34,102 nt of DNA, taken from assembly GCA_016209895.1 (NCBI GenBank), contig JACQVH010000150.1, forward strand, positions 1 through 34,102, in the 5' to 3' direction. The notes beneath the pieces were generated by a model. It worked only from the letters and a program-made list of their open reading frames with translations, did not search any database and was not told the origin of the DNA. The DNA comes from Candidatus Hydrogenedentota bacterium. Lineage in GTDB: Bacteria; Hydrogenedentota; Hydrogenedentia; Hydrogenedentales; SLHB01. The position numbers and the translations under genes were made by a program. Positions 9,501 to 17,897 of the stretch are shown here, piece by piece; position 1 is the first letter of the stretch, and each line of letters begins with the position of its first letter.

Positions 9501-9865
9501 GTCGGCGGATTGGCGAGGCGAAGGACGTGGCGCGTGAGATGCCCTTTCTGCTTCGAATCGGCGAAGTCTTGATCAGTGGAACGATTGATGTCCTCTTGGA
9601 TGACGGCACGATCGTAGACTATAAGAGCGGTCGCGGCAGTCCCGCGTCACACGCTCGTTACGAGACCCAGGTTCAACTTTACGCGGCCGCGGTGCGCCAA
9701 TTGCTTCGGAAAACTCCGCCCGCAGGATTGATCTACTACGTGGACCGTCATGAAGTGTGTGGCGTGGATATTACGGCAGATGGGTTGGACGCCGTGCTGG
9801 CCCGAGCGAGCGATGCCGTTGCCTGCCGGGCAAGTGGAAGGACCGACGTCGTTGCCGCACGTTGA
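6497..9865 (+). CDS. AddA-like UvrD/Rep-family helicase-nuclease
   Basis: Walker A DAGAGAGKT, DEFQDTD, VHKAKGLEFPIVAIPD, LYVAMTRARDWLLLSG, C-terminal GTIDVLLDDGTIVDYKSG; SD-like ggagg before the ATG at 6497; 17-nt overlap with addB-like gene. Confidence 0.9.
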   Translation: MKPTPEQQAAIEAADEHLCVDAGAGAGKTGVLIERVLFLLEAREVPLERIVAITFTDKASGEMKQRLRKRFRERAPLDDPARMNLWRGLEQRIESARILTIHTFCAGILRENALWLGMDPDFRILPEEETLLLRKEIVRTTVHDLLEGGHPAAVRVATEYGVSAVARCISELLRHRGMVEQVLSVLPTQSAEKLLESWQTGRQIELTNFQRSGRLQQFRNELASFEGRCKKATDGREVLRIETISGLDRMIAASEMAELGFEIARIATLTVGSTRVSNWDSQETFVRLKAIQEDLKKELMELGRAGDVADAAMTAHATRLTCDFAAVYVAVADAFQESKFDRNGLDFDDLILKTLRILRENTEARDRIAKGISYLLIDEFQDTDSRQFELARLLSEAPGGPKLFVVGDAKQSIYGFRNAEVEVFGRARELARQVVPLRKNFRSVPEMLCFVDEFFGKSGLLTAVEPEYRPLVSDRASVTSGPIEFLIPNEEEKASLEEYRRKEAEMLARRLVQMCTGSDAVPVYDSERETTRLASFGDVGILFRSMSNVPIYERSLRRLDIPYTVEAGAGFYERQEVLDIRNLLTVLVDPWDEMALVGFLRSPMGGLSDESLIRLRVSGTLVRVFDSPGLLRGLDSVQSERLTRARELVAMLRARCEWPLPKLLRYMFQETGYEAVALSQFLGVQKASNVRKILDLAERFGAVSAPTLRAFTRFLDEVSAEEIREGEATLHAEASDVVKILTVHKAKGLEFPIVAIPDLGRTPRPRDGAPVLVHPELGMVARMVNDEGEWAEPDAYRRISRAQVRKDMEEEARILYVAMTRARDWLLLSGAPTDSDRNASWIHALNQHFKLTSRPDGNEITGAGWHAVVRRAVNKPGRLDTPAESVELPAPAVLLGRIAPARDVKFQRTTYAVTELLEIMVPSEPAIVPDRVSGESHHGRSLDPVRWGTLVHRMLERWDFRSPVRPLIKNLLRGEIDSFSCVEAMEQDLAAVADQFRLSAAGRRIGEAKDVAREMPFLLRIGEVLISGTIDVLLDDGTIVDYKSGRGSPASHARYETQVQLYAAAVRQLLRKTPPAGLIYYVDRHEVCGVDITADGLDAVLARASDAVACRASGRTDVVAAR

Positions 9866-10847
9866 TGGTGCATTTAGGAGGATTTGCGCCGCCATTTTTC
9901 TTGTATTCAGCTTGGTGTTGCCGATATTTCCCCTCCGCACGACGGCTTCGGGTGCCGTCCTGAATGAGGGTGTAATCGAGATCGAATACGACCCCGCGGA
10001 CGAAGCCATGGCCCGCGAAAGTATGAAGACGCTTCAGTCTGCGCTTCGGGAATTTTCGCAACGACTTCCGGCCGGCGAGCAGGCGATTCACGTAGTGATC
10101 TGCAATACCAGACCCGAATTCGCGCACATGGCCGGACCTTATGCGGTGCCGAACGTTACCGGCATCGCTCGACCGGACCTGGGTCTGATTGCCGTGAAGA
10201 GTCCGAATCTGCTCCCGCAGGGTGGCGACTATGAAGGCACGTTGCGTCACGAGTTGGTGCACGTGCTGCTGGTGCGGAACGTGAACGAAAAGAACCTCCC
10301 ACATTGGCTCAATGAAGGCATTACGATGGTGCTTTCGCGGGAACACCGCTGGTCGTCCAGCCTACGTGTGGCGCAAATGTATATGTACGGGAGCGTCATC
10401 GAGTATCGCGAACTCGAGTTCGTGTTTAACGAACCCGGAAACGAGATGGAGTTCGGCGATGCGTATGCTCAAAGCCTGTCCATGACGCGATACCTCCTTG
10501 ATCGTCTGGGCGAGAACCGGTTCTGGAGCATGCTCCGTACTCTCGAACACCAAAGCTTCGGGCAAGCGCTCGAACAGTTCACGGAGCTGACGCCGTACAA
10601 GTTCTGGGAGGCGTGGAAGAATTCGCTGTGGAAGGTTGCTCTTGTTTCGTCGCTTGTGTCAGGATTCTCTCTCTTCCAACTCATGGCGATACTGACGCTG
10701 ATGGCGTATCTTCGGAAGCGACGAAAAGGGAAAGAGATTCTGCAGGCATGGGAGGAGGAGCGCGGCACGGGCAGTACGTCGCCCGAGTCGTATGAGGAAC
10801 CGACCGAGTGGGAAGACTGGTATGACGACGATGAGGAACGGTGGTAG
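9813..10847 (+). CDS. Membrane-associated gluzincin-type metallopeptidase (peptidase MA-like)
   Basis: Signal/TM segment AAIFLVFSLVLPIFPL, HELVH motif with downstream LNEGI, C-terminal TM segment; start codon uncertain (ATG 9813 or a later start). Confidence 0.8.
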   Translation: MPLPAGQVEGPTSLPHVDGAFRRICAAIFLVFSLVLPIFPLRTTASGAVLNEGVIEIEYDPADEAMARESMKTLQSALREFSQRLPAGEQAIHVVICNTRPEFAHMAGPYAVPNVTGIARPDLGLIAVKSPNLLPQGGDYEGTLRHELVHVLLVRNVNEKNLPHWLNEGITMVLSREHRWSSSLRVAQMYMYGSVIEYRELEFVFNEPGNEMEFGDAYAQSLSMTRYLLDRLGENRFWSMLRTLEHQSFGQALEQFTELTPYKFWEAWKNSLWKVALVSSLVSGFSLFQLMAILTLMAYLRKRRKGKEILQAWEEERGTGSTSPESYEEPTEWEDWYDDDEERW

Positions 10848-10889
10848 TTTTCGATTTCGGATCGTGGATTGCGGATTTCGGATTGCGGA
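10848..10889. repeat. Degenerate 7-bp-period tandem tract (6 units, GATTNNN family)
   Basis: TTTTCGA TTTCGGA TCGTGGA TTGCGGA TTTCGGA TTGCGGA; G and A invariant at positions 6-7; begins directly after the stop codon. Confidence 0.85.
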
Positions 10890-10964
10890 ATGTGCCTGAG
10901 GTGGACACGTGCGGAATGGATTTCCGGCGGATCGGGAAACAATGAAGGGGATGAACAGTAGGGA

Positions 10965-11948
10965 ATGAGCGGTAATCCGGTACGGGTCGCGATAGTCGGC
11001 GCGCGCGGCATTGGGAAGCACCACGCCAAGTGGTGGGCGTTGGAAGGGGCCGACGTATGCGCGATTGTCGGGACGTCGGAGGCGAGTATGAATACGACGC
11101 GCGCGGCTCTCCGGGAACTGTTCCCGTTTGATGGCGCGAGTTTCACCGATATGGCGAAGATGTTGGAGGTGACCGATCCCGATATCGTAGACGTATGCTC
11201 GCCGCCCCCGTGCCACGCGGGCCACGTGCGGGCGGCGTTGGAAGCTGGAGCAGACGTACTGTGCGAAAAACCGTTCGTATACGATCCCCAGTTGTCACAC
11301 GAGGTGCTTCTGACCCAGGCGCGGGAATTAGCCGAGTTGGCGGTGTCGCGCCTCTGCCACTTAGGGATGTGCGCGCAATACGCCGCAGGTGGGCAGATGT
11401 TTTGCAGAATCTGGAAGGACCATTTCGCCAATAAACCAATTACGAAGTATTGTGGCCACCTGGCCTCGCCTGCCAAGGGCCGCGCCCCGGACCCGGAACG
11501 CGTGTGGGTGGACTTATCCCCGCACCCCCTCAGTGTACTACGTGTCTTGGCACCCGAAGGGCGGATACGGTGGGAGTCGGTCACGGTCGAGTTCGAAGGG
11601 TATCGCGCGGTCGCTTGGTTTTATGTCGAGCGTCCCGGCGAGGTGCCTCTCGAATGCGAAATTATTGCTGAAAATACGACGGAGCCGCCCCAAAATATTC
11701 GCAAATTCGGGTTCAATGACGAAGTATTTACGGTAGAAGGCGAGACAGACGATCGGGGGGTGTATCGCGCCCGTATCGAGACTTCACTGGGCAATTCGAT
11801 TGAACGAGACATGATGCACTGGATCATACATAGATTCAAGAAGAAAGCGCCGCTGGTGGGATCGGCAGAGGCTCGAATCAATTTGGAATGGATGCTGCGC
11901 TTCCTTCAGATAGCACGTACCGGGACCCGGGCAGGTAGCGGCAGTTGA
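10965..11948 (+). CDS. Gfo/Idh/MocA family oxidoreductase
   Basis: N-terminal Rossmann VAIVGARGIGKHHAKWW, DIVDVCSPPPCHAGHVRAALEAGADVLCEKPF. Confidence 0.87.
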   Translation: MSGNPVRVAIVGARGIGKHHAKWWALEGADVCAIVGTSEASMNTTRAALRELFPFDGASFTDMAKMLEVTDPDIVDVCSPPPCHAGHVRAALEAGADVLCEKPFVYDPQLSHEVLLTQARELAELAVSRLCHLGMCAQYAAGGQMFCRIWKDHFANKPITKYCGHLASPAKGRAPDPERVWVDLSPHPLSVLRVLAPEGRIRWESVTVEFEGYRAVAWFYVERPGEVPLECEIIAENTTEPPQNIRKFGFNDEVFTVEGETDDRGVYRARIETSLGNSIERDMMHWIIHRFKKKAPLVGSAEARINLEWMLRFLQIARTGTRAGSGS

Positions 11949-11951
11949 TGT

Positions 11952-14009
11952 ATGCCGGCGCTTGACGTTTCGCAACTGACGTTATTGCCGGGGCGACCGT
12001 TTCCACCGGGGACTGTGGTGCGGGATGCGGGCATTCGGTTTGCCTTGGTGAGCCGACACGCGCGAAAAGTCTGGTTATCCTTGTTCAATGCGCCGGAGGA
12101 CGAATACCCGGCCGTCGAGTACGCGTTTGATCCGCGGCAGCATCGGTTCGGGGACGTCTGGAGCGTATTTGTGACCGGCTTGCGTCCCGGTGCGCTGTAC
12201 ATGTTTCGATGCGACGGCCCGCGGGAGCCAGAGAAAGGCCATCGCTTCGATCCGAACCGCTACTTATTTGATCCGTGCGCCAAAGCCATTGTAGGCGATC
12301 TCGACGCACAGCGGGCCAAGTGCATGGTGGTGCATGAGACTCTGAATTGGTTTGACGACGAACGTCCATGTGTGCCCATTTCCGAAACCGTGATTTACGA
12401 AGCACACTTGCGCGGTTTCACGGCGCACACGTCTTCCGGGGTTTCCCAACCGGGCACGTATCGCGCGCTCATCGAGAAGATACCGTATTTGAAAGAATTC
12501 GGCGTTACGTCGGTTGAACTTCTTCCGTTGCAGGAATGCGGTGAGGTCACGCTCAAAAGACGCAACCCGGAGACGAATCAGCCCCTGCACAATTATTGGG
12601 GCTACCATCCGTTGGCGTGGTTCGCCCCGTCGGCGCGGTTCGTTAGCGACCAGACACCCGGCGCGCAGATCGAAGAGTTTCGCGAGATGGTGGTGGCGTT
12701 GCATCGCGCCGGAATGGAATTGATTCTGGACGTGGTATTCAATCATACGGTGGAGGGCAATGAGCGCGGTCCGGCGCTAAGCTTCCGGGGCATTGACAAC
12801 TCGCTCTATTACCTCTTGGACCCCAAGGGGGGCTACCGGGACTTTTCCGGATGCGGCAATACCGTGTGTTGCGGTCATCCCGTGGTGGCGGACCTTATCG
12901 TGGACTGTCTCCGGTACTGGGTGAACACATTTCACGTGGACGGTTTTCGTGTTGACCTTGCGTCCGTACTTTCGCGTGACCGGAAAGGCCATCTGATCTC
13001 GAACGCGCCGTTGATCGAACGCATCACGGAAGACCCGCTCATGCGCGGTGTTAAGCTCATCGCGGAGGCTTGGGACGTGGGCGGCGGATATCAGGTCGGC
13101 TCCTTTGGCGGCGAGCGCTGGGCGGAATGGAACGATCGGTACCGCGACGACGTGCGCAAGTTTTGGCGGGGCGACGCCGGCGCGAAATCCGCCTTTGCCC
13201 TCCGAATTACCGGCAGTCCCGACCTGTACCAGTGGGGTGGGCGTGGTCCCGCGAACACAATCAATCTCATCGCGTGCCACGACGGATTTACGTTGCGTGA
13301 TTTGGTTTCGTACAACGAAAAGCACAATGAAGCGAACGGCGAGGAGAATCGCGACGGGCTAAATGAGAACTACAGTTGGAATTGCGGCGTCGAGGGAGAG
13401 ACCAAGGATCGAACCGTCCTGTCACTGCGACTCCGAATGCAGAAAAACTATCTAACCACTCTTTTCTTGTCGCTGGGGGTGCCGATGCTACTGGGCGGAG
13501 ACGAGTTTGGTCGCACGCAACGCGGCAACAACAATGCATACTGCCAGGACAACGAAATCTCCTGGTTCGATTGGACGCTCCTGGAAACGAACCGCGACCT
13601 GCACCGATTTTGTCAGGAAGTCATCTGTTTTCGAAAGGCGAATCCGGTATTCGCCCGTATGACGTATTTCACTGGTCAGCCTACCGAGGCGGGAAAGAAA
13701 CCTGACCTGTTGTGGTTCGACGCCGCAGGCGCTTCCCAAACCTGGCTGGCGTCGGACCTCGCGTTGGCGTGCTGGATCAACGGCAGCGAAAATAACGGCG
13801 TGGCGCTGTATCTGCTCTTCAATCCAATGATGACGCCACTGCGATTCATGATTCCACCGGATACTTGGCGCGTGCGAATCAACACCAGCCTGAACGCGCC
13901 TCGTGACATTCCGCCGCTGGACCAATGTACGGTCGTGATTCAGGACACGCCGCTGTCTCTCGCCGCGAAGTCCATGATGGTGCTTTCGAGCGTGAGCACC
14001 AAGGGGTAA
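11952..14009 (+). CDS. glgX: Glycogen debranching enzyme / isoamylase, GlgX-like (GH13)
   Basis: VVFNHT, FHVDGFRVDLASVL, LIAEAWDVGG, NLIACHDGFTLRDLVSYNEKHNEANGEENRDG; 3 nt after the previous stop. Confidence 0.9.
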   Translation: MPALDVSQLTLLPGRPFPPGTVVRDAGIRFALVSRHARKVWLSLFNAPEDEYPAVEYAFDPRQHRFGDVWSVFVTGLRPGALYMFRCDGPREPEKGHRFDPNRYLFDPCAKAIVGDLDAQRAKCMVVHETLNWFDDERPCVPISETVIYEAHLRGFTAHTSSGVSQPGTYRALIEKIPYLKEFGVTSVELLPLQECGEVTLKRRNPETNQPLHNYWGYHPLAWFAPSARFVSDQTPGAQIEEFREMVVALHRAGMELILDVVFNHTVEGNERGPALSFRGIDNSLYYLLDPKGGYRDFSGCGNTVCCGHPVVADLIVDCLRYWVNTFHVDGFRVDLASVLSRDRKGHLISNAPLIERITEDPLMRGVKLIAEAWDVGGGYQVGSFGGERWAEWNDRYRDDVRKFWRGDAGAKSAFALRITGSPDLYQWGGRGPANTINLIACHDGFTLRDLVSYNEKHNEANGEENRDGLNENYSWNCGVEGETKDRTVLSLRLRMQKNYLTTLFLSLGVPMLLGGDEFGRTQRGNNNAYCQDNEISWFDWTLLETNRDLHRFCQEVICFRKANPVFARMTYFTGQPTEAGKKPDLLWFDAAGASQTWLASDLALACWINGSENNGVALYLLFNPMMTPLRFMIPPDTWRVRINTSLNAPRDIPPLDQCTVVIQDTPLSLAAKSMMVLSSVSTKG

Positions 14010-14040
14010 GGACCAAAAGGACACAAGGGACTAAAACGAC
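14005..14040. repeat. 9-bp-period tandem tract overlapping the glgX stop codon
   Basis: GGTAAGGAC CAAAAGGAC ACAAGGGAC TAAAACGAC; GAC invariant at unit end. Confidence 0.7.
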
Positions 14041-14050
14041 GCCGCTCGAC

Positions 14051-16864
14051 CTAGGCAGGGATGACTTTGAACGTTCCGATCTTCTTGCGGCCCAGGCGGA
14101 ATCGCACGGATTTGCCAGTGGTTGATAGCTTCTTCTTCCCGATTTCTTCCAAGGTTACATCTTCGGCGTGTTTGATCTTCCGGGCGAATGTTAACCGTCC
14201 CTGTCTAGCGCTATCGGTCGGATTGAATACCCGCACGACAATCCCTTCGCCGTCTTCGGAGCGCTTTATAGCACTCACGGCGAGATTGTCGCCCTCGAGA
14301 TTCATGAACCCATGGCGCTGAGGCAGGTCGCCCTTATGGACACCCGTCTGCGCCGGCTCCAGCGGTACACAGAGACGCTCGACCTGTTCGTAGACGCAGC
14401 CGGTATCCCAACGTCCCTTGTGCGGGTAAATCCAGTAGCGGAACTCGTGTTCGCCCGGACATTGGGAGAGTTTCATTTCGGGGTGTACGTCCCAACGTTT
14501 GCTCACGGTAGTGAGCGCGAGCTCATAGGCGCGTAGCAGCGTGATGCAAATAGAGCCGCTGTAATCTTGGGTAACTTCATATTCGCGCAAGCCGTCCGTA
14601 ATGATCGCGAGTCCAAACTTCCCGTCGCTCACGTCTACGAACCGTTGCATGGGAAACGTGACGCCCTGGCTGCCGAACCACGGGCTCTTCGGGCCGAAAG
14701 TGATCTCCCGTTCTACCACGTCAAACGCGCTTTCCACGTGGCATTCTTTTGTGTTGAACCGAGTCGGGAACTTCACGCGCAGCCGATGGCAGTCGGCGGT
14801 ATTGTTGAATCGTGTTACTACTTCCACGGCAGGCGAGCCTTTTCGGAGCGTAAAGAACGACGTGATAAGAAGGTCTCTGGTCTCTTCGGTGCGCCGCGCT
14901 GCGTTTCCCACGCCATCCCGCCGCTGCCAGGAATCCCCACCGTTCTCGTCCAGACCCGCTGGAATCTTCATGTGATAATCCACACGGTATCGGGCGAGCA
15001 ACGGGCCATTCTCTTCAAGCGAAACCGACGCCGGAAAGCCGACATTCCAGATGACACGATCATGGGCGGGCGTGACATGCATCCAGGCCATCCCCGCCTC
15101 GCCGCTGTCCTCGAATTCGTTTAGTCCGAAGAACGAGTGGTTCGAAAGCTTACGGTGGACATTGAGCGTACCGGTAGGACCAATACCAATTTGTAGGTAC
15201 TCATTTTCCATCATGGCTTCTTGTTCAGCCAGATGGTTCGACGGAAACCGGACCAAGCTTCCGGTGGCAAACTTACCTGCCCGGTCCACCGCGTACGTCG
15301 CATACCCGAGTGGGGGCACGTCCTTGGCTTCCATGTGCACGGTTGCGCGTTCGCATTTCATCATGGCGGGAGCGTCCCAGGCGTGATTTACGATGGCGTG
15401 GTGTGGCTTGCGCGATACGACTTGGACGGGAACGATCTTCTTGGTCGTCGCTTCCCGGAGTTGAAACTCGCGGGTCGCGCTGGTTAATGGAATATCGAGA
15501 ACTGCGGTGACGACCTCGGAACGCGGGTGTGGGGAGGCGTTGAACACGGTGACGAGCACGTCGTCCGGCTTCGCGTTCGCGTTGTTGATTCGTCTCTGGA
15601 TATGTTCGAGGCTGCGGCGTTTGATTCCGGCCGAGATATTGAGCACCTGACGTAGCCGATACATCATGTCCTGCTCGATGTCATCCACGCCGCTGCCGGC
15701 GATGCTGTCGTGGGCGTGACATTGCAACAGGGTCTTCCACGCCATGTCCATCAGGGATTGTGGATACTCCGCACCAAGCTGCCAGGCGCAGACGGCAAAC
15801 GGTTCAGTCCAGCGCTGGAGGTCCATTTCCGCCAGCGCATTGAGCCGTTTCATCCGCGTGCGGCTCGACAGCACGTCGCTGTACAAATGCATGATCAGTG
15901 GCATCGGCTTGGGAACACGGCGCTCGCCTTTCAGCGTGGTCAAGTTCTTGGCGGATTTCTTTACCTTCTCCATGTAATCCGGCAAGGTGCTATGGAAGAT
16001 TCGGTCCGCGCCGAAGTGCTTTTGCGCTTCTTCTAGAATATTGAGCTCGAGTTCATCGGCGACGCTGCTGTCGTGGCCCATCATGAAGGCCAGGTATGGG
16101 GTCGTAGCGACCTTCGCTTCCATCTCGTGGAGCGCCCGAACACGTTCCGCCACGATCGCACGGTCGAAGCCGCATTTCGGGTCGAGCAGAAGGTGATGTT
16201 CCGGTGCGTGCGCCTCGCTGCACAGGTGGAACGGGCACCCGCCGTTCCGCCAGTCGTACATCCGGTCATCGGGGGCCTCGCCGAATTTCACGTAGCGGTA
16301 GACGTGGTAGTAGTAGTTGTACCGAGCAAAGGAGCTCATCTGCGAACCCAGCACGCGGCTGCCGTCGGCCCCCTCGAAGATGAATTCATTGGCGACGTCG
16401 TCGTGAGACACACCATGATAGAAGAGCATCGTGTCAATGCCGAAGCCTTGGTAGATTTGCGGCATCTGCGAGTTCTGGCCATAAGAAAATGGGGTGTGGC
16501 CGACCTTCATCACGCCACCGAACTCGCGACCCACCTTGTGGCCGTAGAGCAGGTTTCGGACCAGCGACTCGCCGCCAATACAGAAGCATTCCGGCGCGGT
16601 GTACCACGGTCCAATAAACAGCCGCCCCGTCTTGACGAGCGCGATAATGCGCTCCCGATTTTCGGGTCGTACCTCGAGATAGTCCTCGATCGGTACGGTC
16701 TGGGAATCCAGCAGAAAGGCTCGGTATTCGGGCCGCTTGTCCAGGATATTCAGCAATGAATCGAAGAATTCCATCAACATCAAGCGCGTTTCCTGGAAGT
16801 TGCACAGCCATTCGCGGTCCCAGTGCGTGTTCGAAATTACATGCATTTCGTGCTTATCAGACAT
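14051..16864 (-). CDS. Glycoside hydrolase family 38 (alpha-mannosidase-like) protein
   Basis: HVISNTHWDREW, GQNSQMPQIYQGFGIDTMLFYHG, QCHAHDSIAGSGVDD; probable ATG at 16864. Confidence 0.88.
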   Translation of the reverse strand: MSDKHEMHVISNTHWDREWLCNFQETRLMLMEFFDSLLNILDKRPEYRAFLLDSQTVPIEDYLEVRPENRERIIALVKTGRLFIGPWYTAPECFCIGGESLVRNLLYGHKVGREFGGVMKVGHTPFSYGQNSQMPQIYQGFGIDTMLFYHGVSHDDVANEFIFEGADGSRVLGSQMSSFARYNYYYHVYRYVKFGEAPDDRMYDWRNGGCPFHLCSEAHAPEHHLLLDPKCGFDRAIVAERVRALHEMEAKVATTPYLAFMMGHDSSVADELELNILEEAQKHFGADRIFHSTLPDYMEKVKKSAKNLTTLKGERRVPKPMPLIMHLYSDVLSSRTRMKRLNALAEMDLQRWTEPFAVCAWQLGAEYPQSLMDMAWKTLLQCHAHDSIAGSGVDDIEQDMMYRLRQVLNISAGIKRRSLEHIQRRINNANAKPDDVLVTVFNASPHPRSEVVTAVLDIPLTSATREFQLREATTKKIVPVQVVSRKPHHAIVNHAWDAPAMMKCERATVHMEAKDVPPLGYATYAVDRAGKFATGSLVRFPSNHLAEQEAMMENEYLQIGIGPTGTLNVHRKLSNHSFFGLNEFEDSGEAGMAWMHVTPAHDRVIWNVGFPASVSLEENGPLLARYRVDYHMKIPAGLDENGGDSWQRRDGVGNAARRTEETRDLLITSFFTLRKGSPAVEVVTRFNNTADCHRLRVKFPTRFNTKECHVESAFDVVEREITFGPKSPWFGSQGVTFPMQRFVDVSDGKFGLAIITDGLREYEVTQDYSGSICITLLRAYELALTTVSKRWDVHPEMKLSQCPGEHEFRYWIYPHKGRWDTGCVYEQVERLCVPLEPAQTGVHKGDLPQRHGFMNLEGDNLAVSAIKRSEDGEGIVVRVFNPTDSARQGRLTFARKIKHAEDVTLEEIGKKKLSTTGKSVRFRLGRKKIGTFKVIPA

Positions 16865-16904
16865 CGAGCGCGTCCTCTTTTTCCGATGCATTCCTTTAAT
16901 CCCC

Positions 16905-17720
16905 CTATGGTAGAGCGAGACCTTTTACCACGTTCAGGATGATCCCGACCAGCAGACAGGCGATCCCCAGGCAAATCACAATAGCGTAGATAGCAACCAA
17001 TGCCTGCACGACTTTCTTAAGTGTGGCATCCCAGTCGTTGGCCATGGGCAGGCCGCCCAAGATGGACAAGGGTATGATTACCACGAGGAGCCAGGTAAAG
17101 ATGCTCGCCCCGTCTTCACGCAGCCACGTCCACTCGCCGAGTGTACTGCCGCCCGGCGCCAGAAAACGCAGATATGCGTACATAGCCCCTTTGATCAGGA
17201 TGACAGAGAACACGAACAAGAAGATAGTGATTGCCACGGGAACAAGCACTGTTTGAAGAAGTTTCCCCACCTGAATACGCGGCGCGTCCGGGTTAGGAAT
17301 CGCAAAGTACAGAATGAAATAGCCTAAGAGATAGAGCCCGAGCGCGAACGGCCCCGTGATTCCCAAAATCAGGGCGAATGCGCGGACGACCGCCGGTTCC
17401 ACCTCGAGCACGCGCGCCAATCCGGCACAGACGCCCAGCCAGCGTACGTCCTGGGTGGGAAGGCCGGCGCGGCGTGGTGCCTGCCGTTGTGCGACCAATT
17501 GTTTCGCGAGCCGGGCGGGGTCGCCGTACTTGGCGAGAACCGCTTCAAGATCCACATCTTGAACGGGCTGCCGCGGAAGGCCGCTAAGGGAGGTCACGAT
17601 GCGTTGGCGAAGTGCAGCTAAGGCTTGTTCGCGCGCCTTGTCCGACAGCTCCGCGAGAAACTGGTTGACGTCGCGCAGATATCGCGCGATGCGCCGCTCT
17701 TGTTTCTCCGTTAGCCGCAT
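16905..17720 (-). CDS. PspC-domain membrane protein with N-terminal HAAS/DUF1700-like helical region
   Basis: VRWLGVCAGLARVLEVEPAVVRAFALILGITGPFALGLYLLGYFIL (PspC); VLAKYGDPARLAKQLVAQ; several TM segments. Confidence 0.8.
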   Translation of the reverse strand: MRLTEKQERRIARYLRDVNQFLAELSDKAREQALAALRQRIVTSLSGLPRQPVQDVDLEAVLAKYGDPARLAKQLVAQRQAPRRAGLPTQDVRWLGVCAGLARVLEVEPAVVRAFALILGITGPFALGLYLLGYFILYFAIPNPDAPRIQVGKLLQTVLVPVAITIFLFVFSVILIKGAMYAYLRFLAPGGSTLGEWTWLREDGASIFTWLLVVIIPLSILGGLPMANDWDATLKKVVQALVAIYAIVICLGIACLLVGIILNVVKGLALP

Positions 17721-17897
17721 GGTTCTCCCCACAAACGGGTGCCAGTATAGGGCGAAGTCCGACCAAATAAAAGTCCATGAAATAACGTTTGCGATAGTGT
17801 CGAGATTGCCTGTAGGTAACATACGTGTATTAGTGAGTCACCGTTTGGGTTTATACTTGAAGATCGGTCGAGATTGATTGAATCCTGGAGAAAATTC

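Noticed and set aside
9876-9896. AGGAGG followed by an in-frame ATT as an alternative peptidase start
   Set aside because: A 12-nt spacing and a non-standard ATT start are weak evidence; kept only as a note on start uncertainty.
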